Source: Solirubrobacteraceae bacterium (lineage in GTDB: Bacteria > Actinomycetota > Thermoleophilia > Solirubrobacterales > Solirubrobacteraceae). Taken from it: 10,289 bases of DNA. A program made the translations under genes and the position numbers. Under the pieces are notes generated by a model. It worked only from the letters and a program-made list of their open reading frames with translations. It searched no databases and was not told where the DNA came from. The stretch lies in assembly GCA_030043235.1 (NCBI GenBank), contig JASHYF010000356.1, positions 1-10,289 of the forward strand, in the 5' to 3' direction. Shown piece by piece: positions 5,367 through 10,289 of this stretch. Positions within the stretch are counted from its first letter, which is position 1. Each line of letters opens with the position of its first letter.

Positions 5367-6557
5367 ATGTCCTCAACCGCGCGATTGGACGAAAGCTGGT
5401 CCCTCGGCTCGCTGCGCGTGCCCAACCGCGTGATCCTCGCGCCGCTCGCCGGCATCGGCAACTGGTTCGTGCGCCTGCAGGCCAAGCGCTTCGGGGCGGG
5501 CATGGCCGTGTCGGAGATGGTCTCCTCCCACGCCGTCCACTACCGCAACGAGAAGACGTGCAACGAGATGCTGCGCATCGACCCGCGGGAGCGCGCGGGG
5601 GGGCCGGTCGCCATCCAGCTGTTCGGCGAGGACCCCCACATCATGCGCTCCGCCGCCGCCCATGTGGCCACCGCCGGCGTGGACGCCATCGACATCAACA
5701 TGGGCTGCCCCGTCCCCAAGGTGCGCAACACCGGCGCCGGCGCCGCGCTGCTCGACCACCCCGACCTCGCCGTGCAGGTCGCCCGCGCCGCCGTCGAGGG
5801 CGCGCGCGAAGGAAGCGAACGCGCGGCGCGCGGGATTGGGGCAGGTGTGACTGGCGTGGGTGGGGGCGGGGCAGGTGTGATTGGGGTGGGTGGGGTTGGG
5901 GTGGGTGGGATTCCCATCACCTGCAAGCTCCGCTCCGGCCTGCGCCCCGGCGAGGACAGCGGCTTCGAGCTCGCCCACCGCCTCGTCGCCGAGGCTGGCG
6001 TGGCCGCCATCGGCTTTCACCCCCGCTCTGCCGCCGTCCATCACAAGGGCGTCCCCGACTACCAGCTCGCTACGCGCCTGGTCGAGTCGCTGCCTGCCCC
6101 GGTGATCCTCACCGGCGGCATGGACGACGCCCGCGGCGCACGCGAGGCGTTCGCCGCCACCGGCGCCGCCGCCGTCATGCTCGCTCGCGGGGCGCTCGGC
6201 AACCCGTGGCTGTTCTCAGAGCTGCTCGACGGCCGCGAGGCGAGGCCCAGCCGCCAGGACGTGCTCGACGAGCTGAGCTGGACGATCGAGCGCGCCGTCG
6301 AGCACCTCGGCGAGCAGCGCGCCACGCGCTACCTGCGCAAGTTCTATCCCTGGTACGTGCCGCGCCTGCAGCTCGACGGGACCATCGCGCGCGAGCTGCA
6401 GGAGTCGCTGCAAAGCGTCCCCACGCTCGCGCACGTCCGCGAGCTGCTCGAGCCAGTGCGCCTGTCCACCAGTGAGCGCACTCGTTTCTCCGGCGCGAAA
6501 CCCGCGCACAGCTCGTCCGGCGAGCCCGCGCGCCCGTCCTCCGCGCTTGCTCGGTGA
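5367..6557 (+). CDS. dusB: tRNA-dihydrouridine synthase, DusB-like, with Gly/Val insertion
   Basis: This FMN enzyme reduces uridine to dihydrouridine in the tRNA D-loop using NADPH. With ATG 5367 it has 396 residues; DusB proteins are usually about 320-350. An ATG at 5301 would add 22 residues with no family match and no Shine-Dalgarno. Motifs: VPNRVILAPLAGIGNWFVR (18-36) at the FMN site, VAIQLFGEDP (81-90), INMGCPVPKVRNTGAGAALL (110-129) with catalytic Cys114, ITCKLRSG (184-191) with the FMN-contacting Lys187, GFHPRSAAVHHKG, PVILTGG (245-251), and MLARGALGNPWLF (271-283). The extra length comes from a Gly/Val segment at 158-182 encoded by a G-run tandem repeat just before the ITCKLRSG strand, and from a Ser/Pro/Ala tail after about 367. 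All catalytic motifs are intact, so it is probably active. Subfamily (DusB versus other Dus) is not certain. Confidence 0.93.
   Translation: MSSTARLDESWSLGSLRVPNRVILAPLAGIGNWFVRLQAKRFGAGMAVSEMVSSHAVHYRNEKTCNEMLRIDPRERAGGPVAIQLFGEDPHIMRSAAAHVATAGVDAIDINMGCPVPKVRNTGAGAALLDHPDLAVQVARAAVEGAREGSERAARGIGAGVTGVGGGGAGVIGVGGVGVGGIPITCKLRSGLRPGEDSGFELAHRLVAEAGVAAIGFHPRSAAVHHKGVPDYQLATRLVESLPAPVILTGGMDDARGAREAFAATGAAAVMLARGALGNPWLFSELLDGREARPSRQDVLDELSWTIERAVEHLGEQRATRYLRKFYPWYVPRLQLDGTIARELQESLQSVPTLAHVRELLEPVRLSTSERTRFSGAKPAHSSSGEPARPSSALAR
5838..5912 (+). repeat. In-frame G-run minisatellite inside dusB
   Basis: A 30-bp unit at 5838-5867 recurs at 5868-5897. The second half of that copy (5883-5897) is repeated once more at 5898-5912, 14 of 15 identical. 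All periods are multiples of three, giving 25 codons that read as GAGVTGVGGG, GAGVIGVGGV and GVGGI. The + strand has six runs of three or four G at 5883-5909, separated by only one or two T, a strong G-quadruplex motif on the coding strand. The G/T-rich coding strand is unlike the surrounding sequence, where G and C are balanced. Confidence 0.9.
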
Positions 6558-6586
6558 GCCCTGGGCGAGGGCGTCTCGCACCTCGC

Positions 6587-6592
6587 TATACT
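6587..6592 (+). promoter_or_regulatory. Candidate -10 element for greA
   Basis: TATACT at 6587-6592 (context GCTATACTGC) matches TATAAT at five of six bases and predicts a transcript starting near 6599. No recognisable -35 hexamer lies 16-18 bp upstream. It lies 30 nt after the dusB stop and 34 nt before a perfect intrinsic terminator, so transcripts from it would meet that terminator before reaching greA. Confidence 0.4.
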
Positions 6593-6625
6593 GCTGCGCT
6601 CGCCGACGCCTCCGGCCGGCGACGT

Positions 6626-6646
6626 CCCCGCTCGCAGCGGGGTTTT
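6626..6646 (+). terminator. Intrinsic terminator between dusB and greA
   Basis: CCCCGCT (6626-6632) and AGCGGGG (6636-6642) pair perfectly over 7 bp around a CGC loop, followed at once by TTTT and then GTGTGT. This is the only textbook Rho-independent terminator in the window. It ends dusB transcription and lies 66 nt upstream of greA. Because a -10-like element lies just before it, it may also act as an attenuator in the greA leader. Confidence 0.8.
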
Positions 6647-6685
6647 GTGTGTCTGTGAACCGGAGCATCCACCGCCATCGAGGGG

Positions 6686-6731
6686 CACATGCCGAAAGCC
6701 GTAATCCGCACATGCCGAAGGACGTAATCCT
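6686..6731. repeat. 23-bp tandem duplication of the greA start region
   Basis: Copy 1 (6686-6708) and copy 2 (6709-6731) are directly adjacent and identical at 20 of 23 positions. Both carry CACATGCCGAA and CGTAATCC. Copy 2 contains the real greA start and first codons (MPKDVIL). Copy 1 is the same start region (MPKAVI) shifted out of frame because 23 is not a multiple of three. Confidence 0.9.
6689..6727 (+). CDS. Putative 12-codon leader ORF overlapping the greA start
   Basis: ATG 6689 opens a 12-residue reading frame (MPKAVIRTCRRT) that ends at TAA 6725-6727, inside greA. It arises from copy 1 of the 23-bp duplication and begins with a copy of GreA's own N-terminus. The only plausible Shine-Dalgarno in the leader, GAGGGG at 6680-6685, sits at proper distance from this ATG, not from the greA ATG 23 nt downstream. 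Ribosomes may therefore load here and reach greA by reinitiation after stopping 13 nt past its start codon. Expression and any regulatory role are inferred. Confidence 0.4.
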   Translation: MPKAVIRTCRRT

Positions 6732-7197
6732 CACCCCAGAAGGCCTGCAAAAGCTGAAGGACGAGCTCGAGGCGCTCTCCACCGAGAAGCGCCGCGAGGT
6801 GGCCGAGCGCATCAAGGAGGCGCGCGAGTTCGGAGACATCTCCGAGAACTCCGAGTACGACGACGCCAAGAACGAGCAGGCCATGGTCGAGAGCCGCATC
6901 GCCCAGCTGCAGGAGAAGCTGCGCATGGCCACCGTCATCCAGGCCAAAGACCTCTCCACCGACGTCGTGCAGGTCGGCTCCGTGGTGCACGTCAAGGACG
7001 AAAAGACCGGCAAGTCGGTCAAGTACACGATCGTCGGCTCCGCCGAGGCCAAGCCGGACGAGCACAAGCTCTCCAACGAGTCGCCCGTCGGGCGCGCTCT
7101 GCTCGGGCGCAAACGCAACGAGACCGTCGCCGTGAAGGTCCCCCGCGGTCCCGCCCGCAAGCTCAAGATCACCAAGATCGACGTCGGCCTCGACTAG
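6712..7197 (+). CDS. greA: Transcription elongation factor GreA
   Basis: GreA enters the RNA polymerase secondary channel and stimulates cleavage of backtracked RNA. The 161-residue protein is full length and canonical. An N-terminal antiparallel coiled coil (about 5-75) carries the acidic tip GDISENSEYDDAKNEQ (41-56), including Asp42 and Glu45 that act in the catalytic site. The C-terminal FKBP-like domain holds VQVGSVVHVKDEKTG (86-100), YTIVGSAEA (105-113) and SNESPVGRALLG (121-132). ATG 6712 gives the standard MPKDVILTPEGLQKLKDEL start. The frame is open much further upstream to about 6472, but that is chance and would cross the terminator. The start has no Shine-Dalgarno of its own; a duplicated start region and a leader ORF lie directly before it. 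lysS follows after 10 nt. Confidence 0.97.
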   Translation: MPKDVILTPEGLQKLKDELEALSTEKRREVAERIKEAREFGDISENSEYDDAKNEQAMVESRIAQLQEKLRMATVIQAKDLSTDVVQVGSVVHVKDEKTGKSVKYTIVGSAEAKPDEHKLSNESPVGRALLGRKRNETVAVKVPRGPARKLKITKIDVGLD

Positions 7198-7200
7198 GCT
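7195..7200 (+). promoter_or_regulatory. TAnnnT element possibly giving leaderless lysS
   Basis: TAGGCT overlaps the greA stop codon and ends 7 nt before the lysS ATG at 7208. A -10 at this place would start transcription at about 7207. This fits the lack of a Shine-Dalgarno in front of lysS, but the match is short and co-transcription with greA explains expression equally well. Confidence 0.2.
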
Positions 7201-7207
7201 CGCCGCC

Positions 7208-8701
7208 ATGAGCGGAAGGGAGGACGAGCCCCATCCACCGTCCATCAGGCACGGTCTGGACGAGCTCATCGCCGAGCGCCGCGCCAAGCGCGAACGCCTG
7301 CGTGAGACAGACAAGACGGCGTTCCCTTACGCCTTTCCCGGATCCACGCCGATCGATGAGCTCCTCGCGGAGTACACCCATCTACAGGTCGGCGAGGAAA
7401 CGACGGAACCGCAACATCGCGTCGCCGGGCGCATCGTCGCCAGGCGCGGCGCAGGCAAGGCGGCGTTCTTCGACCTGGTGGACCGCACCGGCAAGATCCA
7501 GCTTCACGCGCGTGTGGACGTGCTCGGCCGAAAGGACTTCGACGAGCTGCTGTCGCTCGACCTTGGTGACCTGGTAGGCGTTTTCGGCGTCATGCTGCGC
7601 AGCCGCCATGGCGAGCTCAGCCTGCGCATCGACGACTTCCAGGTCCTCGCCAAGGCGCTGCGCCCGCCGCCCGACAAGCACCACGGCCTCACCGACGTGG
7701 AGACCCGCTACCGCCGGCGCGAGCTCGACCTGATCGCCAACGAGGACACCCGGCGGGTGTTCGCGCAGCGTGCGCGCATCGTCGCCGCCGTTCGCGCCTA
7801 TCTCGACGCGCACGGCTTCATCGAGGTGGAGACGCCCATCCTGCAGGCTCTCTACGGGGGCGCCATGGCACGCCCGTTCACCACCCGCCACAATGCGCTC
7901 GAGCGCGACCTGTACATGCGCATCGCCACCGAGCTCTACCTCAAGCGGCTGATCGTCGGCGGGCTAGAGCGGGTGTACGAGCTCGGCAAGGACTTCCGCA
8001 ACGAGGGCCTCTCCCACAAGCACAACCCCGAGTTCACCATGGTCGAGTGGTACGAGGCGTACGCCGACTACAACGACGAGGCCGCCCGCCTCGAGGAGGT
8101 GGTCGCCGCCGCCGCCCGCTCCGTCGACTACGCCGGTGAGCTCGACTTCTCCGCTCCCTGGCGGCGCGTCACGTTCTCCGAGGCGATCGCCCAGCGCACC
8201 GGCATCGACGTGCTCGACCACCGCGACGCCGAGGAGCTCAGGGCGGCGATCGCCAAGCTGGACCTCGACGTCCACATCAACGGCGACACGTGGTTCCAGC
8301 TCGCCGACGACATGCTCGGCAAGCTCGTCGAGCCCACCCTCCAGCAGCCCACCTTTGTGCTCGACTACCCCGTCGAGCTCTCCCCTCTTGCCCGCGCCCA
8401 CCGCTCCCAGGAGGGCCTCGTGGAGCGCTGGGAGGCGTTCGCCGGCGGCATGGAGATCGCCAACGCCTTCTCCGAGCTCATCGACCCCGACGTCCAGCGC
8501 GAGCGGTTCGCCGCCCAGGAGCGTCTCTCCGCACTCGGGGAGGAGGAGTTCCAGCCATACGACGACACGTTCGTGCAGGCCCTCGAGCAGGGCATGCCGC
8601 CCTCCGGAGGCGTCGGGCTGGGGATCGACCGCCTGGTGATGGTCCTAACCGGGCGCGACTCCATCCGCGAGGTTGTCTTGTTCCCCGCAATGCGCGGGTA
8701 A
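7208..8701 (+). CDS. lysS: Lysyl-tRNA synthetase, class II
   Basis: LysS charges tRNA-Lys with lysine using ATP, as a cytosolic homodimer. At 497 residues it is full length and has both domains, so it is not the truncated EpmA/GenX paralogue that lacks the anticodon-binding part. An N-terminal OB fold covers about 70-150 (HRVAGRIVARRGAGKAAFFD to LRIDDFQVL). Class II motif 1 is at about 189-211 (ARIVAAVRAYLDAHGFIEVE, then TP). The substrate loop is YGGAMARPFTTRHNAL (216-231). Motif 2 is at about 254-283 (RVYELGKDFRNEGLSHKHNP, then EFTMVEWYEAY). The segments LDYPVELSPLA and GGMEIANAFSEL (413-424) follow, and motif 3 is GVGLGIDRLVMVLTG (468-482). The common GGANARPF is GGAMARPF here. The gene starts 10 nt after greA with no clear Shine-Dalgarno. 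greA-lysS is a known neighbour pair in clostridia. Confidence 0.97.
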   Translation: MSGREDEPHPPSIRHGLDELIAERRAKRERLRETDKTAFPYAFPGSTPIDELLAEYTHLQVGEETTEPQHRVAGRIVARRGAGKAAFFDLVDRTGKIQLHARVDVLGRKDFDELLSLDLGDLVGVFGVMLRSRHGELSLRIDDFQVLAKALRPPPDKHHGLTDVETRYRRRELDLIANEDTRRVFAQRARIVAAVRAYLDAHGFIEVETPILQALYGGAMARPFTTRHNALERDLYMRIATELYLKRLIVGGLERVYELGKDFRNEGLSHKHNPEFTMVEWYEAYADYNDEAARLEEVVAAAARSVDYAGELDFSAPWRRVTFSEAIAQRTGIDVLDHRDAEELRAAIAKLDLDVHINGDTWFQLADDMLGKLVEPTLQQPTFVLDYPVELSPLARAHRSQEGLVERWEAFAGGMEIANAFSELIDPDVQRERFAAQERLSALGEEEFQPYDDTFVQALEQGMPPSGGVGLGIDRLVMVLTGRDSIREVVLFPAMRG

Positions 8702-8834
8702 ACCGATCAAGCAGCCTACAGCCCGTGCCGATGACCCCGATGGGGCAGGGTGGCCGGTTGGTAGACTGCTCCGCAAGGCGTCGTAAGGGCCCCAACGGCA
8801 CTTGGGGGACCTCCAGGCAGGAAGGAAGCACACC
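8702..8834 (+). other. lysS-clpC intergenic region with candidate structured leader
   Basis: This 133-nt gap has no ORF of note. CCCCAA (8790-8795) and TTGGGG (8802-8807) form a perfect 6-bp hairpin whose whole 6-nt loop, CGGCAC (8796-8801), is complementary to GTGCCG at 8725-8730. A loop-upstream pairing (pseudoknot-like or alternative fold) is therefore possible. A second small hairpin, CCCC-GAT-GGGG, lies at 8735-8745. TAGACT (8762-8767) is a weak -10 candidate. No CtsR heptad repeats and no HspR inverted repeat are visible. There is no U-tract, so no terminator for lysS is called. Confidence 0.4.
8822..8828 (+). promoter_or_regulatory. Shine-Dalgarno of clpC
   Basis: AAGGAAG at 8822-8828 lies 6 nt before ATG 8835, fixing the clpC start. 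The surrounding CAGG..GGAAGGAAGCA resembles the conserved tip of SRP RNA, but it lacks the pairing around the GGAA loop, so the ribosome-binding role is preferred. Confidence 0.7.
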
Positions 8835-10289
8835 ATGTTCGAGCGATTCACAGAACGGGCGCGACAGGTGGTCGTTCTCGCGCAGGAGGAGGCGCGGACG
8901 CTCAAGCACAACTACATCGGCACCGAGCACATCCTGCTCGGCCTGCTCCGCGAGGAGGAGGGCCTGGCCGCCCGCGTGCTCGAGAGCCTCGACATCACCG
9001 TCGAGCGCGTGCGCGCACAGGTCGTGCGCATCGTCGGCTCCGGCGAGGAGGTCACCTCCGGGCAGATCCCGTTCACGCCGCGCGCCAAGAAGGTGCTCGA
9101 GCTCGCGCTGCGCGAGGCGCTGTCGCTCGGCCACAACTACATCGGCACCGAGCACATCCTGCTCGGCCTCGTGCGTGAGAACGAGGGCGTCGCCGCGCGC
9201 ATCCTGCTGGACTTCGACGCAGACTCCGAGAAGATCCGCAACGAGGTCATCCGCATGCTCTCCGGCCCAGGCGGGCGCCGGCAGGGACAGGGCGCGGGCG
9301 CGGGCGCCGCCGCCGGCGCCGGCGCCGGCGGCGAGAGCAAGAAGTCGTCCAAGCTGCTCGACCAGTTCGGGCGCAACCTCACCAAGCTCGCCTCCGAAGG
9401 CAAGCTCGACCCGTGCGTCGGGCGCGAGACCGAGATCGAGCGGATCATGCAGATCCTCTCGCGGCGCACCAAGAACAACCCGGTGCTCGTCGGCGAGCCC
9501 GGCGTCGGCAAGACCGCCGTCGTCGAGGGGCTCGCGCAGCGCATCACCAGCTCCGAGGTGCCCGAGCTGCTCAAGAACAAGCAGATCTACACGCTCGACC
9601 TCGCCGCCCTGGTCGCCGGCTCCAAGTACCGCGGCGAGTTCGAGGAGCGTCTCAAGAAGGTCATGAAGGAGATCACCCAGCGCGGCGACATCATCCTGTT
9701 CATCGACGAGCTGCACAACCTCGTCGGCGCCGGCGCCGCCGAGGGCGCGATCGACGCCGCCTCGATCCTCAAGCCCGCGCTCGCGCGCGGCGAGCTGCAG
9801 ACGATCGGCGCGACCACGCTCGACGAGTACCGCAAGTACCTCGAGCGCGACTCCGCGCTCGAGCGCCGCTTCCAGCAGATCCGGGTCGACGAGCCCACGA
9901 TCGACCAGACCGTCGAAATCCTCACCGGCCTGCGCGATCGCTACGAGCAGCACCACAAGGTGCAGATCACCGACGAGGCGCTGCGCGCCGCCGGCGAACT
10001 GGCCAGCCGCTACATCTCCGACCGCTTCCTGCCGGACAAGGCGATCGATCTGATCGACGAGGCCGCCTCGCGCATGCGCATCAAGTCGATGACCTCGCCT
10101 CCCGCCAACAAAGAGCTCGAGGGCGAAGTCGAGTCCACGCGCCGCGAGAAGGAGGCCGCGATCGAGGCCCAGGAGTTCGAGAAGGCCGCCGCTCTGCGCG
10201 ATCAGGAGCGCAAGCTGACCAACCGCAAACGCGAGCTCGAGGAAGAGTGGGAAGCCGGCGAGTCCGGCGAGCGCCCGTCGATCGGCGAG
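8835..10289 (+). CDS. clpC: ClpC AAA+ unfoldase, N-terminal 485 residues (cut by window edge)
   Basis: ClpC is the hexameric AAA+ chaperone that unfolds proteins and feeds them to ClpP. The frame is open to the last base, so 485 residues of the usual 810-850 are seen. The N-domain holds two Clp_N repeats, each with [12 protein letters not shown] (26-37 and 101-112). A Gly/Ala linker follows (about 145-166). The first AAA+ module begins [13 protein letters not shown], with Walker A GEPGVGKT (220-227), pore loop KYRGEFEER (264-272), Walker [11 protein letters not shown] (287-296) and arginine-finger region LERRFQ (342-347). The UvrB/UvrC-like motif of the middle domain (about 433-461, [15 protein letters not shown]) marks ClpC, as opposed to ClpA or ClpB. 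The second AAA+ module and the ClpP-binding loop lie beyond the edge. The start is set by AAGGAAG 6 nt upstream. No mcsA, mcsB or ctsR precedes it, as expected for actinobacteria. Confidence 0.96.
   Translation, partial: MFERFTERARQVVVLAQEEARTLKHNYIGTEHILLGLLREEEGLAARVLESLDITVERVRAQVVRIVGSGEEVTSGQIPFTPRAKKVLELALREALSLGHNYIGTEHILLGLVRENEGVAARILLDFDADSEKIRNEVIRMLSGPGGRRQGQGAGAGAAAGAGAGGESKKSSKLLDQFGRNLTKLASEGKLDPCVGRETEIERIMQILSRRTKNNPVLVGEPGVGKTAVVEGLAQRITSSEVPELLKNKQIYTLDLAALVAGSKYRGEFEERLKKVMKEITQRGDIILFIDELHNLVGAGAAEGAIDAASILKPALARGELQTIGATTLDEYRKYLERDSALERRFQQIRVDEPTIDQTVEILTGLRDRYEQHHKVQITDEALRAAGELASRYISDRFLPDKAIDLIDEAASRMRIKSMTSPPANKELEGEVESTRREKEAAIEAQEFEKAAALRDQERKLTNRKRELEEEWEAGESGERPSIGE
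9308..9333. repeat. 26-bp perfect GC palindrome in the ClpC linker
   Basis: Positions 9308-9333 read the same on both strands, made only of G and C in GCC/GGC steps around a central GGCGCC. They encode part of the Gly/Ala linker between the Clp_N domain and the first AAA+ module. Simple codon repetition of Gly (GGC) and Ala (GCC) produces such symmetry, so no special function is implied. Confidence 0.7.

Noticed and set aside
5373..6044. His/Thr/Pro/Asn repeat protein on the - strand over dusB
   Set aside because: It is only the complement of the G-run repeat in dusB and has no independent start signal or homologous motif.
6593..6638. Antiterminator pairing GCTGCG (6593-6598) with CGCAGC (6633-6638) in the greA leader
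   Set aside because: A perfect 6-bp match, but the first element lies upstream of the predicted transcript start near 6599, so it would not be in the RNA from that promoter.
6472..6711. N-terminal extension of GreA to codon 6472
   Set aside because: The frame is open but crosses the dusB end and a strong terminator. Canonical GreA begins at MPKDVILTPEG.
8740..8830. tRNA, T-box or SRP RNA between lysS and clpC
   Set aside because: GGTTGGTAGA resembles a tRNA D-loop, AGGGTGG part of a T-box, and GGAAGGAAGCA the SRP RNA tip. None has the rest of its structure: no T-loop or acceptor stem, no full T-box motif, and no UCC-GGAA-GGA pairing. The last match is simply the clpC ribosome-binding site.
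8478..9956. 492-codon - strand open frame opposite lysS and clpC
   Set aside because: It mirrors the codon structure of two certain genes on the + strand and has low-complexity Leu/Ala/Gly/Glu content with no motif or start signal.

Overview
The window reads as chromosomal DNA of a very GC-rich actinobacterium. Codon third positions are almost all G or C, and GTG and TTG starts are used. Best guess is class Thermoleophilia (Solirubrobacter/Conexibacter-like). That rests on gene order and on the style of the secreted protein's C-terminal domain, so it is an inference from memory and not a search result. Ten protein-coding genes are supported, one of them cut by the right edge. No tRNA, rRNA, CRISPR array, transposase or integrase was seen.

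Layout. (1) 105-1936, + strand: the folate genes folP, folB and folK, overlapping or abutting as one operon. (2) 1940-3228, - strand: an ECF sigma factor and a single-pass membrane protein that is probably its anti-sigma factor, joined by an ATGA stop/start overlap. (3) 3450-4430, + strand: a secreted protein divergent from the sigma gene, made of a cupredoxin-like domain lacking copper ligands, a Thr/Gly/Ser linker and a C-terminal beta-rich domain. (4) 4512-8701, + strand: coaX (pantothenate kinase III), a tRNA-dihydrouridine synthase, greA and lysS. (5) 8835 to the right edge: the first 485 codons of clpC.

Most of this is a conserved housekeeping neighbourhood. M. tuberculosis has folP-folB-folK...coaX...lysS-lsr2-clpC1. 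Firmicutes have folP-folB-folK...dusB...lysS...clpC, and many clostridia have coaX-dusB-greA-lysS. The window combines both arrangements. The sigma/anti-sigma/secreted-protein block is the accessory insertion between folK and coaX.

Nothing here is clearly a new defence or mobile system. The features worth a second look are small. The greA leader holds a promoter-like -10, a perfect intrinsic terminator and a 23-bp tandem copy of greA's own start region, leaving an out-of-frame 12-codon leader ORF over the true start. The dihydrouridine synthase has an in-frame G-run minisatellite beside its FMN-binding strand, with strong G-quadruplex potential. A structured leader precedes clpC. Short tandem duplications recur, mostly at gene boundaries.
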